A stretch of DNA of 64,000 nucleotides. Origin: Hyphomicrobiales bacterium (GTDB lineage Bacteria > Pseudomonadota > Alphaproteobacteria > Rhizobiales > Beijerinckiaceae). Numbering within the stretch: the first letter of the stretch is position 1; each line of letters opens with the position of its first letter. Location of the stretch: positions 682,001 to 746,000 of the forward strand of contig CAKNFJ010000002.1 in the NCBI GenBank assembly GCA_930633495.1. The letters are read 5' to 3'. Both the position numbers and the translations under genes were made by a program. Under the pieces are notes generated by a model. It saw only the letters and a program-made list of their open reading frames with translations. It was not told the DNA's origin and did not search any database. This document shows, in pieces, positions 8,432 through 16,938 of the stretch.

Positions 8432-9406
8432 GTGCTCGTTCACGCCACCATCCCGCTCAGCGTGACCTACGTCCCGCACCGAGCGAGAAACCCTCAGACG
8501 ATCTCCACCCTGGCATCGGCGCCCCTGATGCTGCGTGAGTTCTCGTCCGAGGAGGTACCGATCGCGGTCACAATGGAGCACCATCGGCGACCTGGTCTGA
8601 AGTACATTCGTCGCGTCCGTGGCAGCTCACTGTTTGCCCCGATCTCCGCGAAGGCTGGAGTCCCGCCACTCAGCGCGGTCGATCTGAAGGCGCGCCTGGC
8701 TGATCCAGCCTGGGTTACTCGCTTCCTCCAATGGGAACACAAGGAAAGCCATTCCACGCTGCCAGCCAAGCTGAGACGCGTCATCGACGATGGAGGCGAT
8801 CCCCTGCGCTCGGCCACAGCAGCGCTCTCTCGCATCTTGATCGTCGATGGATTCGCCTACAGGCCAGCCCTGGAACCGGCATTCGTCATCAGAAGCTTCC
8901 TGGGCACCTGGTCGGCAGACACCGCCGCGCCGGTTCAGCGGCGGAATGCCTCCGTGGGAGTTCACTTCAGCAGCCAGCGCGCCGAGGCCTGCCTTGAGGT
9001 AGTTCGAGAAATGGCTCGCGCCAATGGGGAACACGTCAACGATCAGATGCCGCGGGTGGAGCTTCAGACCGATCCGTGCTGGCCTATATTCCCTGAGGCG
9101 ATCGTCAACGCGAGAAACCTTCTCTACGAGCTGAAAGGCGTCTTCGGTAGATACACCGCGGACTACGTCCTGGGACTGGAGCACTTCGCCGAAACCAGAG
9201 CGATCGAGTGCATGCTTCAGACGGCAGTTTCCTCCGATGCCGATGAGGAGCTTCCTGCCCGAGCTATGGGACTCGCCGCCGCGGTGCTTCAGGACAACCC
9301 GGCACTCGACGGTTCGAAGATCACCCGACTCATCAAATCAGTTTCAGACAGCGTCGACTTCGTCACTCACGACGAAGCGCCCGAACTCGCGGATCTCGCC
9401 CCATGA
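8432..9406 (+). CDS. Divergent paralogue family member 4, unknown function
   Basis: A 324-residue protein, the shortest of the family, starting with GTG at 8432. Family marks: LSVTYVPHRARNPQ at 9-22 (the RARNPQ run recurs in member 6), motif A EEVPIAVTM at 40-48, motif B RRVRGSSLFAP at 60-70, motif C ILIVDGFAYR...LEPAFVI at 135-153 and the tail DEAPELADLAP. That tail is almost the same as in member 12, which lies 46 kb away. Its stop overlaps the next ATG (ATGA). Confidence 0.88.
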   Translation: MLVHATIPLSVTYVPHRARNPQTISTLASAPLMLREFSSEEVPIAVTMEHHRRPGLKYIRRVRGSSLFAPISAKAGVPPLSAVDLKARLADPAWVTRFLQWEHKESHSTLPAKLRRVIDDGGDPLRSATAALSRILIVDGFAYRPALEPAFVIRSFLGTWSADTAAPVQRRNASVGVHFSSQRAEACLEVVREMARANGEHVNDQMPRVELQTDPCWPIFPEAIVNARNLLYELKGVFGRYTADYVLGLEHFAETRAIECMLQTAVSSDADEELPARAMGLAAAVLQDNPALDGSKITRLIKSVSDSVDFVTHDEAPELADLAP

Positions 9407-10446
9407 CCAAGCGAACGGTTGCCGTCGGCTATCGCTATCCAGTGACCTACGTTGCCCGGGGTGGCCGGACCGCGAAGACGGCCCTGATCAACAGCACCTT
9501 CGACATGGAAATCCCCTGGCTCTCCAAAGAGGAAGCCCCCATCGCGCTCACCATTCATGAAAAGGGCGAGCGCTCGATGACGAGAAGGGCGTTTGAAGGG
9601 CACTGCTATCACAGCCCTTTCATGGTGGATCGTCTCCACGGCCCCGACTTGGTCAACTCCCTGCGTCGTCCCGCGACGACCCACACCATCCTGCAATACA
9701 TGCTGCCGAACTCGGTCTATCATTGGCTGGGCGACGATCAGAACGCATTCGATGTGCTTCCGCTGGAGACGGCCCGGGTGCTCTCGGACCGGCAACAGGA
9801 GGTCGAAGCCGTTGTGCGCAAGGCGTTCGCGAAAGTCGCGGTCATCGATGAGCGCGTCCACGTTCAGCGCCGCCAGCCCATGATCGCAGTGACGCTCGCA
9901 AACACCAAGAGCGGCTCTCGCAAGCTCTACGCGTCCACGAGGATCGAGATGCGTAATACGGGTGACCGGGCGATCGACTTCCAGTTCCGCCCAGAGCGCC
10001 TGGAGGAGGCGCGCCGGTTCTACAAGGCTTGGGCGAAGGGCGAGATCTACGACCAGGTCACAGTCACCGCTGTCGACCGCAATACGAATTTGCTGCCGCC
10101 CGCCTCTGAGGCCCTCGTAAATACCGAAGCGGCCGCGAACCGGATGCTCACGCTTCTTTCGAACTTCATCGGCCACTTCCCCGACGATGGCTATCAGCTG
10201 CTCGCGCGCGTTGGGCGGGCGCATAACCTCGCGGTGAGCGATGACTCCTCCAGCATTCCGCTGCTGTTGTCCGCAATGGACGACCTGGAGGCCGCGAAAT
10301 GCTTCTCAGACGACATGTTTTGGGCACGGACCGAATTGGAATTCTGGATGCCGATCCTCCGCGACGCTGTCACGAACTCGATCGATTATCCGGAGCTCGC
10401 GTTCGGCCGCTCAGACGACCCCGATCTCGCTCTCCTCACGCCCTGA
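9403..10446 (+). CDS. Divergent paralogue family member 5, unknown function
   Basis: A 347-residue protein whose ATG overlaps the previous stop. Family marks: YRYPVTYVARGGR at 10-22, motif A EEAPIALTI at 43-51, motif B RRAFEGHCYHSP at 61-72, motif C VAVIDERVHV...RQPMI at 145-161 and the tail DDPDLALLTP. The N-terminal PVTYV is shared with member 4 (SVTYV), making these two the closest neighbours in this operon. Its end overlaps the convergent adk by 11 nt. Confidence 0.88.
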   Translation: MTKRTVAVGYRYPVTYVARGGRTAKTALINSTFDMEIPWLSKEEAPIALTIHEKGERSMTRRAFEGHCYHSPFMVDRLHGPDLVNSLRRPATTHTILQYMLPNSVYHWLGDDQNAFDVLPLETARVLSDRQQEVEAVVRKAFAKVAVIDERVHVQRRQPMIAVTLANTKSGSRKLYASTRIEMRNTGDRAIDFQFRPERLEEARRFYKAWAKGEIYDQVTVTAVDRNTNLLPPASEALVNTEAAANRMLTLLSNFIGHFPDDGYQLLARVGRAHNLAVSDDSSSIPLLLSAMDDLEAAKCFSDDMFWARTELEFWMPILRDAVTNSIDYPELAFGRSDDPDLALLTP

Positions 10447-11035
10447 GGCGAGCCGCCACACCGACGCTGATGGCATCATGGACGTCCGGCGCCGGCATCA
10501 TGCCATCGACATTGAGCAGCAGCCCGCGGGAGGCGAAGAACGCTCCCACGGGCTCCGTCAGCTCTCGCCAGATACGGATGCGGTCGGCGACGACAGCTGG
10601 ATCGTCATCAGCCCTCCTGGCCTCCCCGGCGGCGATCGCAGCGCCCGCCCGTGCGGCGACACGCCCGACGACTTCCGCCTCGTCGACCTCGATTTGAACG
10701 ACCGCGTCGAGAGGACGAGATACCTCGTCGAGAATGTCCAGGCAGAGCTGAGCCTGTGCCAAATTCCTTGGAAAGCCGTCAAGAATGAAGCCTTCGTCCG
10801 GATGCTTGGCGAGCCAGTCACGGACAATGCGCGCGCTGAGCTCGTCGCTGACAAACCCGCCGCCCGCGATCCTCTCCCGAACCTCCCGACCCAATTCGGT
10901 ATCGGTAGCGGCCATCGCCCTCAGCATCGCCCCCGTCGAAAGGTGCGAGATCCCAAGGCTCCTCGACAGAAGCGAAGCCTGGGTCCCCTTACCAGCGCCC
11001 GGAGGGCCGAGGAATGCAAGGCGTGCCGCGCGCAT
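10436..11035 (-). CDS. adk: Adenylate kinase
   Basis: A 199-residue short-form adenylate kinase (ATP + AMP to 2 ADP). The P-loop GPPGAGKGTQ is at 10-19, the AMP-binding region LSTGAMLRA follows, and FILDGFPRN carries the conserved Asp and Arg. No long LID with zinc cysteines is present, as in the short bacterial type. Chromosomes normally carry adk beside secY, so this element-borne copy is extra and diverged. It may help supply nucleotides for the element's replication, together with ndk at 14166. It converges on family member 5 with an 11-nt overlap. Confidence 0.92.
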   Translation of the reverse strand: MRAARLAFLGPPGAGKGTQASLLSRSLGISHLSTGAMLRAMAATDTELGREVRERIAGGGFVSDELSARIVRDWLAKHPDEGFILDGFPRNLAQAQLCLDILDEVSRPLDAVVQIEVDEAEVVGRVAARAGAAIAAGEARRADDDPAVVADRIRIWRELTEPVGAFFASRGLLLNVDGMMPAPDVHDAISVGVAARLRA

Positions 11036-11097
11036 TGGGGGTCGATTCCTGGATTAAAGCTGAATTCCTTGAGCAAGGCCGTGGATCCGCGCAGCGT

Positions 11098-11107
11098 CAA
11101 GGATTGT
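11098..11107 (+). promoter_or_regulatory. CAAGGATTG site between adk and the methyltransferase
   Basis: CAAGGATTGT lies in the 129-bp divergent gap between the adk start (11035) and the methyltransferase start (11165). A nearby ATTCCTTG (11065-11072) is a weaker partial copy. Its role is inferred only from recurrence. Confidence 0.4.
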
Positions 11108-11164
11108 TTTTAGTTTCGCCCAGCGCTTCCATGATCCCCTCAACAAGATCCCGAGGAGATCGAT

Positions 11165-12061
11165 TTGCTTCACATCGAGCCACAGACAGCCGGGCCCCGA
11201 CGCCCGGTCATGCGCTGGCTCGGCGGCAAGTGGGTGCTCGCTCCGCGCATCATCGCCAAATTCCCGCCTCACCGTATCTACACGGAGCCGTTTTGCGGCG
11301 CCGCGAGCGTGCTGATGCGGAAGCCGCGATCCTATGCTGAGGTGATCAACGACGTCGACAGCGACGTCTGCAACCTCTTCAGCGTGCTCCGAGATGAGAC
11401 GGAATCGAAGCGGCTGATTGAGCTCCTCCACCTGACGCCTTTCGCGCGGGAGGAATTCGAGCTCGCTTATGAGCCGGCCGAGGACCGCATCGAGCAGGTG
11501 AGGCGTATGGTCGTGCGCTCCTATCTCGGCTTCGGTTCTGAAAGCGCCAATGTCGAGGCCAGGACAGGCTTTCGTGCGAATTCGAATCGCTCGGGAACGA
11601 CGCCGGCCCATGACTGGGCGAATTACCCTGAAGCGCTGCCCGCGATCGTGGAGCGCCTGCGGGGCGTCATCATCGAGAACAGGCCTGCAGTGTCGATCCT
11701 GCGCGCGCATGATAGCGAGGAGACCCTCCACTATCTCGATCCGCCGTACATGCCGGAGACGCGATCACCGAAGTCTCGGAAGGGCGCCGGCGGCTACCAT
11801 CGCTACCGCCATGAAATGGAGGTGAGCGACCACGAGGAGCTCCTCGACGCGATTCTCGAACTCAAGGGGATGATCGTAATCTCCGGATACGCTTCCGCGC
11901 TCTACGACGGCAGGCTCGGCGACTGGGAGCGCATCGAGATGGATGCTCTGGCCGACGGAGCGCGTCCTCGCAAGGAAGTTCTTTGGCTCTCTCCGAGCGC
12001 TTCCAGTGCGGCCCGCCGCCATGCAGCGGGCCCGCTCTTCAATCTGGAAGCCGTCGCCTAG
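11165..12061 (+). CDS. Dam-type DNA adenine-N6 methyltransferase
   Basis: A 298-residue class alpha N6-adenine methyltransferase. It has the N-terminal MRWLGGKWVLAPRI segment (16-29), SAM-binding EPFCGAASV (41-49) and catalytic DPPY at 192-195 inside HYLDPPYMP. The TTG start at 11165 is supported by GAGGAG at 11153-11158. The recognition site cannot be read from the sequence. No restriction partner is adjacent, so it looks like an orphan methyltransferase used for protection from host restriction or for epigenetic control. It ends overlapping the stop of the convergent gene at 12058. Confidence 0.88.
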   Translation: MLHIEPQTAGPRRPVMRWLGGKWVLAPRIIAKFPPHRIYTEPFCGAASVLMRKPRSYAEVINDVDSDVCNLFSVLRDETESKRLIELLHLTPFAREEFELAYEPAEDRIEQVRRMVVRSYLGFGSESANVEARTGFRANSNRSGTTPAHDWANYPEALPAIVERLRGVIIENRPAVSILRAHDSEETLHYLDPPYMPETRSPKSRKGAGGYHRYRHEMEVSDHEELLDAILELKGMIVISGYASALYDGRLGDWERIEMDALADGARPRKEVLWLSPSASSAARRHAAGPLFNLEAVA

Positions 12062-12924
12062 CGCATGGCGAAGGCGGGAGCCTCGTCCTCGAGGTCGACC
12101 GCACGCCTGGGCTCGGCCATTCGAGGTGCAACCGACAGAACGGCCGGCTCGACCTCCGCCTCCATGAACGCAGCCATAAAAGGCGGCAGCTGACCGCCGA
12201 CCAGGCCGCGGCGCAGTTCCTGCAGCGAACGAACGGTCTGCTCGAACGCCGTCTGCTCGACGGGCTTGTCATCCAGCGCGCGAGAGAGATGCTCGACAAT
12301 GGCGTCGAACCGCTTTTCGGCCGTCTCATTCAAGCGCGTGCCCGACTGCCGCTGGCGCAGCTGGGCCTGGCCATAGGCGGCCATCAGCCCCTCGCCAGGG
12401 GTCAGGAGGCCGGGAACCATGCGCAGAAGGCTGAGCACCTGCTCATCGAAGGTTTTCTGAGCCCGCGGCGAGGGTCCGTTCGAGATCTCGGCACGGCGGG
12501 CGCCGAGCAAGGTATCTCCGAGGTCGCTGCCATGCAGCTCGACGCGGCCGGCCCCGATAGTCAGAGGAGCGATCGTGATGCCGTCGAGGTCCCGCGAAAT
12601 CGCCACAGGGACGGTTTCGATGGTCCGCGACCCTTCGTGGTCATGAACCGGCCAGCGAGCCTGCAGCAAGATGCCCATGCCGGTCGCACGCTGGTGGACG
12701 ATCCCGAGGATCTCTTCGGCGACGAAGGGCTCTGCCTGGGGCGCCAGCGTCTGCACGGCGCCATCGGTCGTCCGTCGCCAGAGACGATCCCTTCCGTCGA
12801 TCGGTCCCGAGCCGTAGGTGGCACCATCCAACCCGGTGGCGACCCGCAGGGGACCGTGGTCACCCTGGACGGTTCGGAATTCGAGCTTGGCCATCTCGGC
12901 GAATGCGGGCGACAGGTTCGACAT
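12058..12924 (-). CDS. Hypothetical protein downstream of a family member
   Basis: A 288-residue protein, not recognised. It has a beta-rich N-terminal half, a helical C-terminal half (residues about 150-245) and the end DLEDEAPAFAMR. An internal VPVAISRDLDG recalls the family motif A but at the wrong position, so I do not count it as a member. It lies 57 nt downstream of family member 6 on the same strand. Its ribosome-binding site AGGAAGG is inside a 7-bp hairpin (12931-12948). Confidence 0.78.
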   Translation of the reverse strand: MSNLSPAFAEMAKLEFRTVQGDHGPLRVATGLDGATYGSGPIDGRDRLWRRTTDGAVQTLAPQAEPFVAEEILGIVHQRATGMGILLQARWPVHDHEGSRTIETVPVAISRDLDGITIAPLTIGAGRVELHGSDLGDTLLGARRAEISNGPSPRAQKTFDEQVLSLLRMVPGLLTPGEGLMAAYGQAQLRQRQSGTRLNETAEKRFDAIVEHLSRALDDKPVEQTAFEQTVRSLQELRRGLVGGQLPPFMAAFMEAEVEPAVLSVAPRMAEPRRAVDLEDEAPAFAMR

Positions 12925-12930
12925 CGGGCA

Positions 12931-12948
12931 CCTTCCTCTTCAGGAAGG
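12931..12948 (-). promoter_or_regulatory. Small hairpin over a ribosome-binding site
   Basis: CCTTCCT (12931-12937) and AGGAAGG (12942-12948) pair around a 4-nt loop. On the minus strand the Shine-Dalgarno-like AGGAAGG of the gene starting at 12924 is one arm of this hairpin, so it could damp translation or act as a weak intercistronic element after family member 6. Confidence 0.35.
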
Positions 12949-12981
12949 AGCCTTCGTCGCGGCGATGAAAGTCACAACGCC

Positions 12982-13989
12982 TCAGAGCGACAGCGAGTCT
13001 AGCTCCGGATCGCTGGCCGCGGCGATGCGGGGACGGAAGTCGAGGAGCTTCAGATCAAAGGCCCGATTGAAGGTCAGCGTCGCGAGCTCGAACTCGGGCA
13101 GATGGATTGCGATCTCTCCGAAATGAGCTCGAAGAACGGCCGGGTCGAATTCATTCGGATCGAACGCATCCGCGACCTCGCGATAGGCGAGCCAGGTCTT
13201 AAGGGCCGGCTTGGTAAGCCATAGTCCGGAACTGGTCGGGACAAAGCGGACACAGCTGAGGGTCGAGCGGATCAGCCCGAGTGTCATGTCGGTCTTCAGG
13301 TAGTCCGGGTTCGCGTTGATCACGCGCAGGTTTTCCAGCTCCTCGGAGACACTGACGCGACCGTTTGGCTTCAGGCTCTCGGCCATGGCCCGAGCAGCCC
13401 CCAGATCCGTGAGCATCATCGGAATCACGGCGCCGCCGCGATCGCCCTGATTTCGCGGCATATGGTTCATGTGGATCGACACGTTCGAGAGGGACGTTCG
13501 TCCCACATTGAAAACCGGCGCGCTCTCCGAGCAAACCAACTGCCCGGCGACGATCGCGACGTTCTCCCGTACATGCTTCAGGGCCGTCGCTCTCGCGCTC
13601 TCACGATTTGTCTCGACCCACTCGATACCCGGCTTGTCGGCTTGGAATTGAGCGAGCGTAGGCGCCTTCAGGCTACCGAAAAGGCTCGCTACCGGCTCCT
13701 CCAAGCCCAAGATGTATCCCGGGTCCGCGAACTCGACTTGACCGTGGCGCTTGATATGGGGCTGAGCCCACAGCTTCCCAGCCACTCCATTCAGGATCAG
13801 CTCGCTGAACTCCGGCCGGCGGTACTGGGCGTACTGGATATGGAGCGCGCCTGGATCATCAAAGCGGGCGAAGCTCGGGAGATCGACCTCCTCGACCTCT
13901 GCCACCTCGACATGCTGGGGGTTGCGCGCCCGCTTCGCGCGATACGCGGCACCATAGACGTACCTGATGAAGGTCTTCACGCCAGCCAT
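12982..13989 (-). CDS. Divergent paralogue family member 6, unknown function
   Basis: A 335-residue soluble protein. Family marks: AAYRAKRARNPQ at 14-25 (RARNPQ also in member 4), a degenerate motif A (FDDPGALHI, 43-51), motif B ILNGVAGKLWAQP at 65-77, motif C VAIVAGQLV...SAPVFNV at 144-162 and the classic tail SDPELDSLSL. It is transcribed toward the hypothetical gene at 12058-12924. The family pattern is clear although motif A has lost its Glu-Ala-Pro core. Confidence 0.86.
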   Translation of the reverse strand: MAGVKTFIRYVYGAAYRAKRARNPQHVEVAEVEEVDLPSFARFDDPGALHIQYAQYRRPEFSELILNGVAGKLWAQPHIKRHGQVEFADPGYILGLEEPVASLFGSLKAPTLAQFQADKPGIEWVETNRESARATALKHVRENVAIVAGQLVCSESAPVFNVGRTSLSNVSIHMNHMPRNQGDRGGAVIPMMLTDLGAARAMAESLKPNGRVSVSEELENLRVINANPDYLKTDMTLGLIRSTLSCVRFVPTSSGLWLTKPALKTWLAYREVADAFDPNEFDPAVLRAHFGEIAIHLPEFELATLTFNRAFDLKLLDFRPRIAAASDPELDSLSL

Positions 13990-14165
13990 CCACCTTTGCT
14001 CATGTCTTCAGAGAAGCCGCCGCTTCCGAAAGTCGCAAATCGCACCCCCGCGTCGCCGCTCGAACGCCTTGCCCCATCCACACTCTGGCGCCGGCGAGCG
14101 CAAGAAAATGCATGCGCGATCCATGAATCGAGATATCATTCCTTGTAAATTCGGAGAATCGAGCT

Positions 14166-14585
14166 TTGTCGACTGAACGCACTTTCGCGATGATCAAGCC
14201 GGACGCGACACGCCGGCACCTGGTCGGCCAGATCCTGGAGATGGCAGGAGCAGCGGGGCTTCATGTCCGTGCGATGAAACGACTGAGGCTCGACGATCAG
14301 GACGCCTCCCTCATGTATGCCGAGCACGAGGGCAAGCCGTGGCTTCCCGAACAGATCGCCTACATGACCTCCGGGGCAGTCGTGGCGATCGTCTTCGAGG
14401 GCCAGGACGCCATCACCCGCTGGCGGTCCCTGATGGGACCCACCGACCACACCAAGGCGCCGGCCGGTACGATCCGGAACAAGTTCGCGATCTCCTATCG
14501 TGAGAACAGCGTGCACGGCTCTGACTCGCCGGAGGCGGCGAAGCGCGAGATTCCGTTGTTCTTCGCCAGCTCCGAGATCGCGTGA
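14166..14585 (+). CDS. ndk: Nucleoside diphosphate kinase
   Basis: A 139-residue enzyme of normal length that moves the gamma-phosphate from ATP to other NDPs through a phosphohistidine. TFAMIKPDA (6-14) and the active-site NSVHGSDS (114-121, catalytic His117) are intact. It starts with TTG at 14166. With adk it forms a pair of nucleotide-metabolism genes on the element. It is followed after 13 nt by a membrane protein and then an OmpA-family gene, probably as one operon. Confidence 0.93.
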   Translation: MSTERTFAMIKPDATRRHLVGQILEMAGAAGLHVRAMKRLRLDDQDASLMYAEHEGKPWLPEQIAYMTSGAVVAIVFEGQDAITRWRSLMGPTDHTKAPAGTIRNKFAISYRENSVHGSDSPEAAKREIPLFFASSEIA

Positions 14586-14598
14586 GCTCCACGAGCCG

Positions 14599-15366
14599 AT
14601 GCAAGATGCCTTGAACATCCTGACCGACCCCGCCGACAACTGGCCGTGGCTGCTCGCCCTCATCCTCGTGGTCTCGGCGGGCGGCTCTCTCGTCATCATC
14701 CTGTCCGCCAAGTTCGCGATGCAGGGCATGGCGAAGGAGGCTGCGCGCGCGATTACGCAGCTGACGAAGACGCCGGTCGCTACCGATTCCAAGCCGAGCA
14801 TTATCACGGTCGGCGAGGGGCTCTCGCGCTGGCGACCGGGCGCTTTCACGATGCTTCTCCAGCGTCGTGAAGCTGCAGCCGATATCGACAGCGCCTACAG
14901 CGCCGGCGAAGAGGCAATCGAGCGCCTCTCCCTACATCTCGTCGACCATCTTGGCGAAATCGGGCTGGCCGAAACCGATATCACCGGGAAGACCTCCGCG
15001 GCCGACGCGGCAGATGGCGGTTGCGCAGCGACGGTCGAAGTTCAGGTCGCGCTGATGGATCCATCCCTCCAGCCGAAGATCGCGCAGCTCGCTCTGGCCA
15101 TCGGCTTCACCGAAAACCGCCGTGGGCAACGGGAGGAAGTCACGCTCGATGATGCCCACGAGCGCGCCGGTCGCCTGGCCTTTGACGAGGCCACCATCAA
15201 CATGCGGGCGGCGGCCGCGAGCCTCTCCCGTGCCGAGAAGGTGAACTTCGAGGAGATGGCGCTCGTCGACGTCAAGATCGAGAGCGTCTCGTCGCTGCCT
15301 GGTGAAGACATTCGCAAGCGAGCGACGCTTGGTTGGCGTTCGACTGCACCCGCTCCGGCGGCCTGA
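14599..15366 (+). CDS. Single-pass inner-membrane protein, unknown function
   Basis: A 255-residue protein. One strong N-terminal transmembrane helix (LLALILVVSAGGSLVIILSA, about residues 18-37) anchors an otherwise soluble, mostly helical, acidic domain ending in a Pro/Ala tail. The ATG at 14599 is chosen because it lies 13 nt after ndk and places the helix near the N-terminus; the frame stays open upstream but overlaps ndk. The next gene is an OmpA-family protein, so an envelope role is plausible. Confidence 0.75.
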   Translation: MQDALNILTDPADNWPWLLALILVVSAGGSLVIILSAKFAMQGMAKEAARAITQLTKTPVATDSKPSIITVGEGLSRWRPGAFTMLLQRREAAADIDSAYSAGEEAIERLSLHLVDHLGEIGLAETDITGKTSAADAADGGCAATVEVQVALMDPSLQPKIAQLALAIGFTENRRGQREEVTLDDAHERAGRLAFDEATINMRAAAASLSRAEKVNFEEMALVDVKIESVSSLPGEDIRKRATLGWRSTAPAPAA

Positions 15367-15427
15367 TCACCCGATCTTGCCTTCTTCGGGCGATCAGACC
15401 AGGCTCTGGGCCCAATTCGGAGTCCGA

Positions 15428-16936
15428 ATGAGACCTCTGATTGTCGCTGTAAGCCTGCTGGCATTGAGCACTGCCCAGGTCGCTGCGCAAACATCCGTTC
15501 CTGCGTGGCAACTCCCGTTGCGCGGTCGGGAACAGCCGCAACCGGCTCCGGCTGATCCGGCCCCGCCTCCTGTGGCCCCAGCGCCCCCCTCCGCACCCGT
15601 CGCTCGTCCACCAGCGCCTCAGGTCGTCCCGCCATCGGCGCCGATCCAGACCGCTCCATCCCCGGCGCCGCGGCAGCCGCCTCCGGGGCTCAATTGGCAG
15701 CCGGGGCAGGGGACCGTCATCGTCACGCCGCCTGCACCTACCATCCATGTCGCGCCCCAGCCAATGCCTGAGGCACCGCGTGTGTCGCCGCAGACGCCGG
15801 TTCCGCGGGTCTCCCCGCAAAGCGTCGTGCCGCGGGTCTCCGCTCAGCCTGATTACAGCGCGCCCCCGCCTCCGCAGCAGCAGCCATCTCCGGGCCTGAA
15901 CTGGTATCCAGCACCGAACCAAGCGCAGCGATGGGTGCCCCCGCCTGCGCAGACTGCTCCCGCACCGGCCCCGAGCACGGCGCCACGCGCGCCTCGTCAG
16001 ATGAATCCGGCTCCCGCCGGAGGAACGAGCGTCTTCATGCCCGGCGCTGGCGTTCGCCGGATCGAGGATGTTCGAGCGCGACGCCAGCGCTTCGAGGAAG
16101 CCGGGACGACCATCATCCGCGAGCCAGGACGCGTCATCACGCGCGAGCGCGGCCAAACCGTTCTCCGCCATGACGAGAATGCTCGCTTCCAAAGGTTCGG
16201 CGCGCCGATCTCGCAGGAGAGACGGGGAGGGGAGATCTGGACGACATGGGCCCGCCCGGGCGGGGGGCAGCTCGTCTCGATCACGGATTTAGACGGACGT
16301 CTCCTGCGCAGGATCCGCCGCCCAGCCAATGGCGGCGAACACATTATCGTCGACAACGGGTGGCGCCGGCCGCGCCATGGAGTACGCCCCGCCATCGTGA
16401 TCCTGCCGCCGATCGAGATGCTCAATCCGGGAGAGCTGACCATCCTGAACGATGGCCGCGAGGCCGAGACTTTGAGCTCGACCTGGTCGCTTGGTCCAGT
16501 GGTGCCACTTGATCAGCTCTACGAACTCGATCAGGTCCGCTTCAGCCCAACCTTACGGTCAAGGATGCGCGCGGTCGAGCTGGGCGGTGTAAGCTTCGAC
16601 ACCGGCAGCTGGGCGCTCGACCAGACCGATCTCAACGCACTCTCCCTGGTCGCCTCTGCGATCCAGAGCGTGCTCGGAGCAAGCCCCAACGAGATTTTCC
16701 TCGTTGAAGGCCATACGGGGAGGAGCGGTAATGAGATCGACAACCTCTCGCTGTCCGACCGGCGAGCGGAAGCCGTCGCGGAGGCGCTGACCCAGATGGG
16801 CGTCCCGCCGGAGAACCTCGTCGTTCAGGGTTATGGCGATGCGGTGCCTCGGGATGAGGGTCGCAGTCGTTCAGCGCGCGACGACAATCGTATCCTCGTC
16901 CGCCGGATCACGCCGCTGCTCGCTCCGGCCGGCTGA
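15428..16936 (+). CDS. OmpA-family peptidoglycan-binding outer-membrane protein
   Basis: A 502-residue protein. A signal peptide (MRPLIVAVSLLALSTAQVAA) is followed by a long Pro/Ala/Gln-rich region (about 25-200). A middle domain contains RVITRERGQTVLRHDEN and LVSITDLDGRLLRRIRR, typical of a Rhizobiales OmpA subfamily. A C-terminal OmpA domain follows, with VELGGVSFDTGSW, VEGHTGRSG, SDRRAEAVAEAL and VQGYGDAVPR. The C-terminal domain is expected to bind peptidoglycan. The ATG at 15428 directly precedes the signal peptide. It may help anchor envelope parts of the transfer apparatus; that is inference. Confidence 0.88.
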   Translation: MRPLIVAVSLLALSTAQVAAQTSVPAWQLPLRGREQPQPAPADPAPPPVAPAPPSAPVARPPAPQVVPPSAPIQTAPSPAPRQPPPGLNWQPGQGTVIVTPPAPTIHVAPQPMPEAPRVSPQTPVPRVSPQSVVPRVSAQPDYSAPPPPQQQPSPGLNWYPAPNQAQRWVPPPAQTAPAPAPSTAPRAPRQMNPAPAGGTSVFMPGAGVRRIEDVRARRQRFEEAGTTIIREPGRVITRERGQTVLRHDENARFQRFGAPISQERRGGEIWTTWARPGGGQLVSITDLDGRLLRRIRRPANGGEHIIVDNGWRRPRHGVRPAIVILPPIEMLNPGELTILNDGREAETLSSTWSLGPVVPLDQLYELDQVRFSPTLRSRMRAVELGGVSFDTGSWALDQTDLNALSLVASAIQSVLGASPNEIFLVEGHTGRSGNEIDNLSLSDRRAEAVAEALTQMGVPPENLVVQGYGDAVPRDEGRSRSARDDNRILVRRITPLLAPAG

Positions 16937-16938
16937 CG

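Noticed and set aside
12058..12924. Possible thirteenth member of the paralogue family
   Set aside because: It has VPVAIS and an acidic-Ala-Pro end, but motif A is at the wrong position and motifs B and C are missing.
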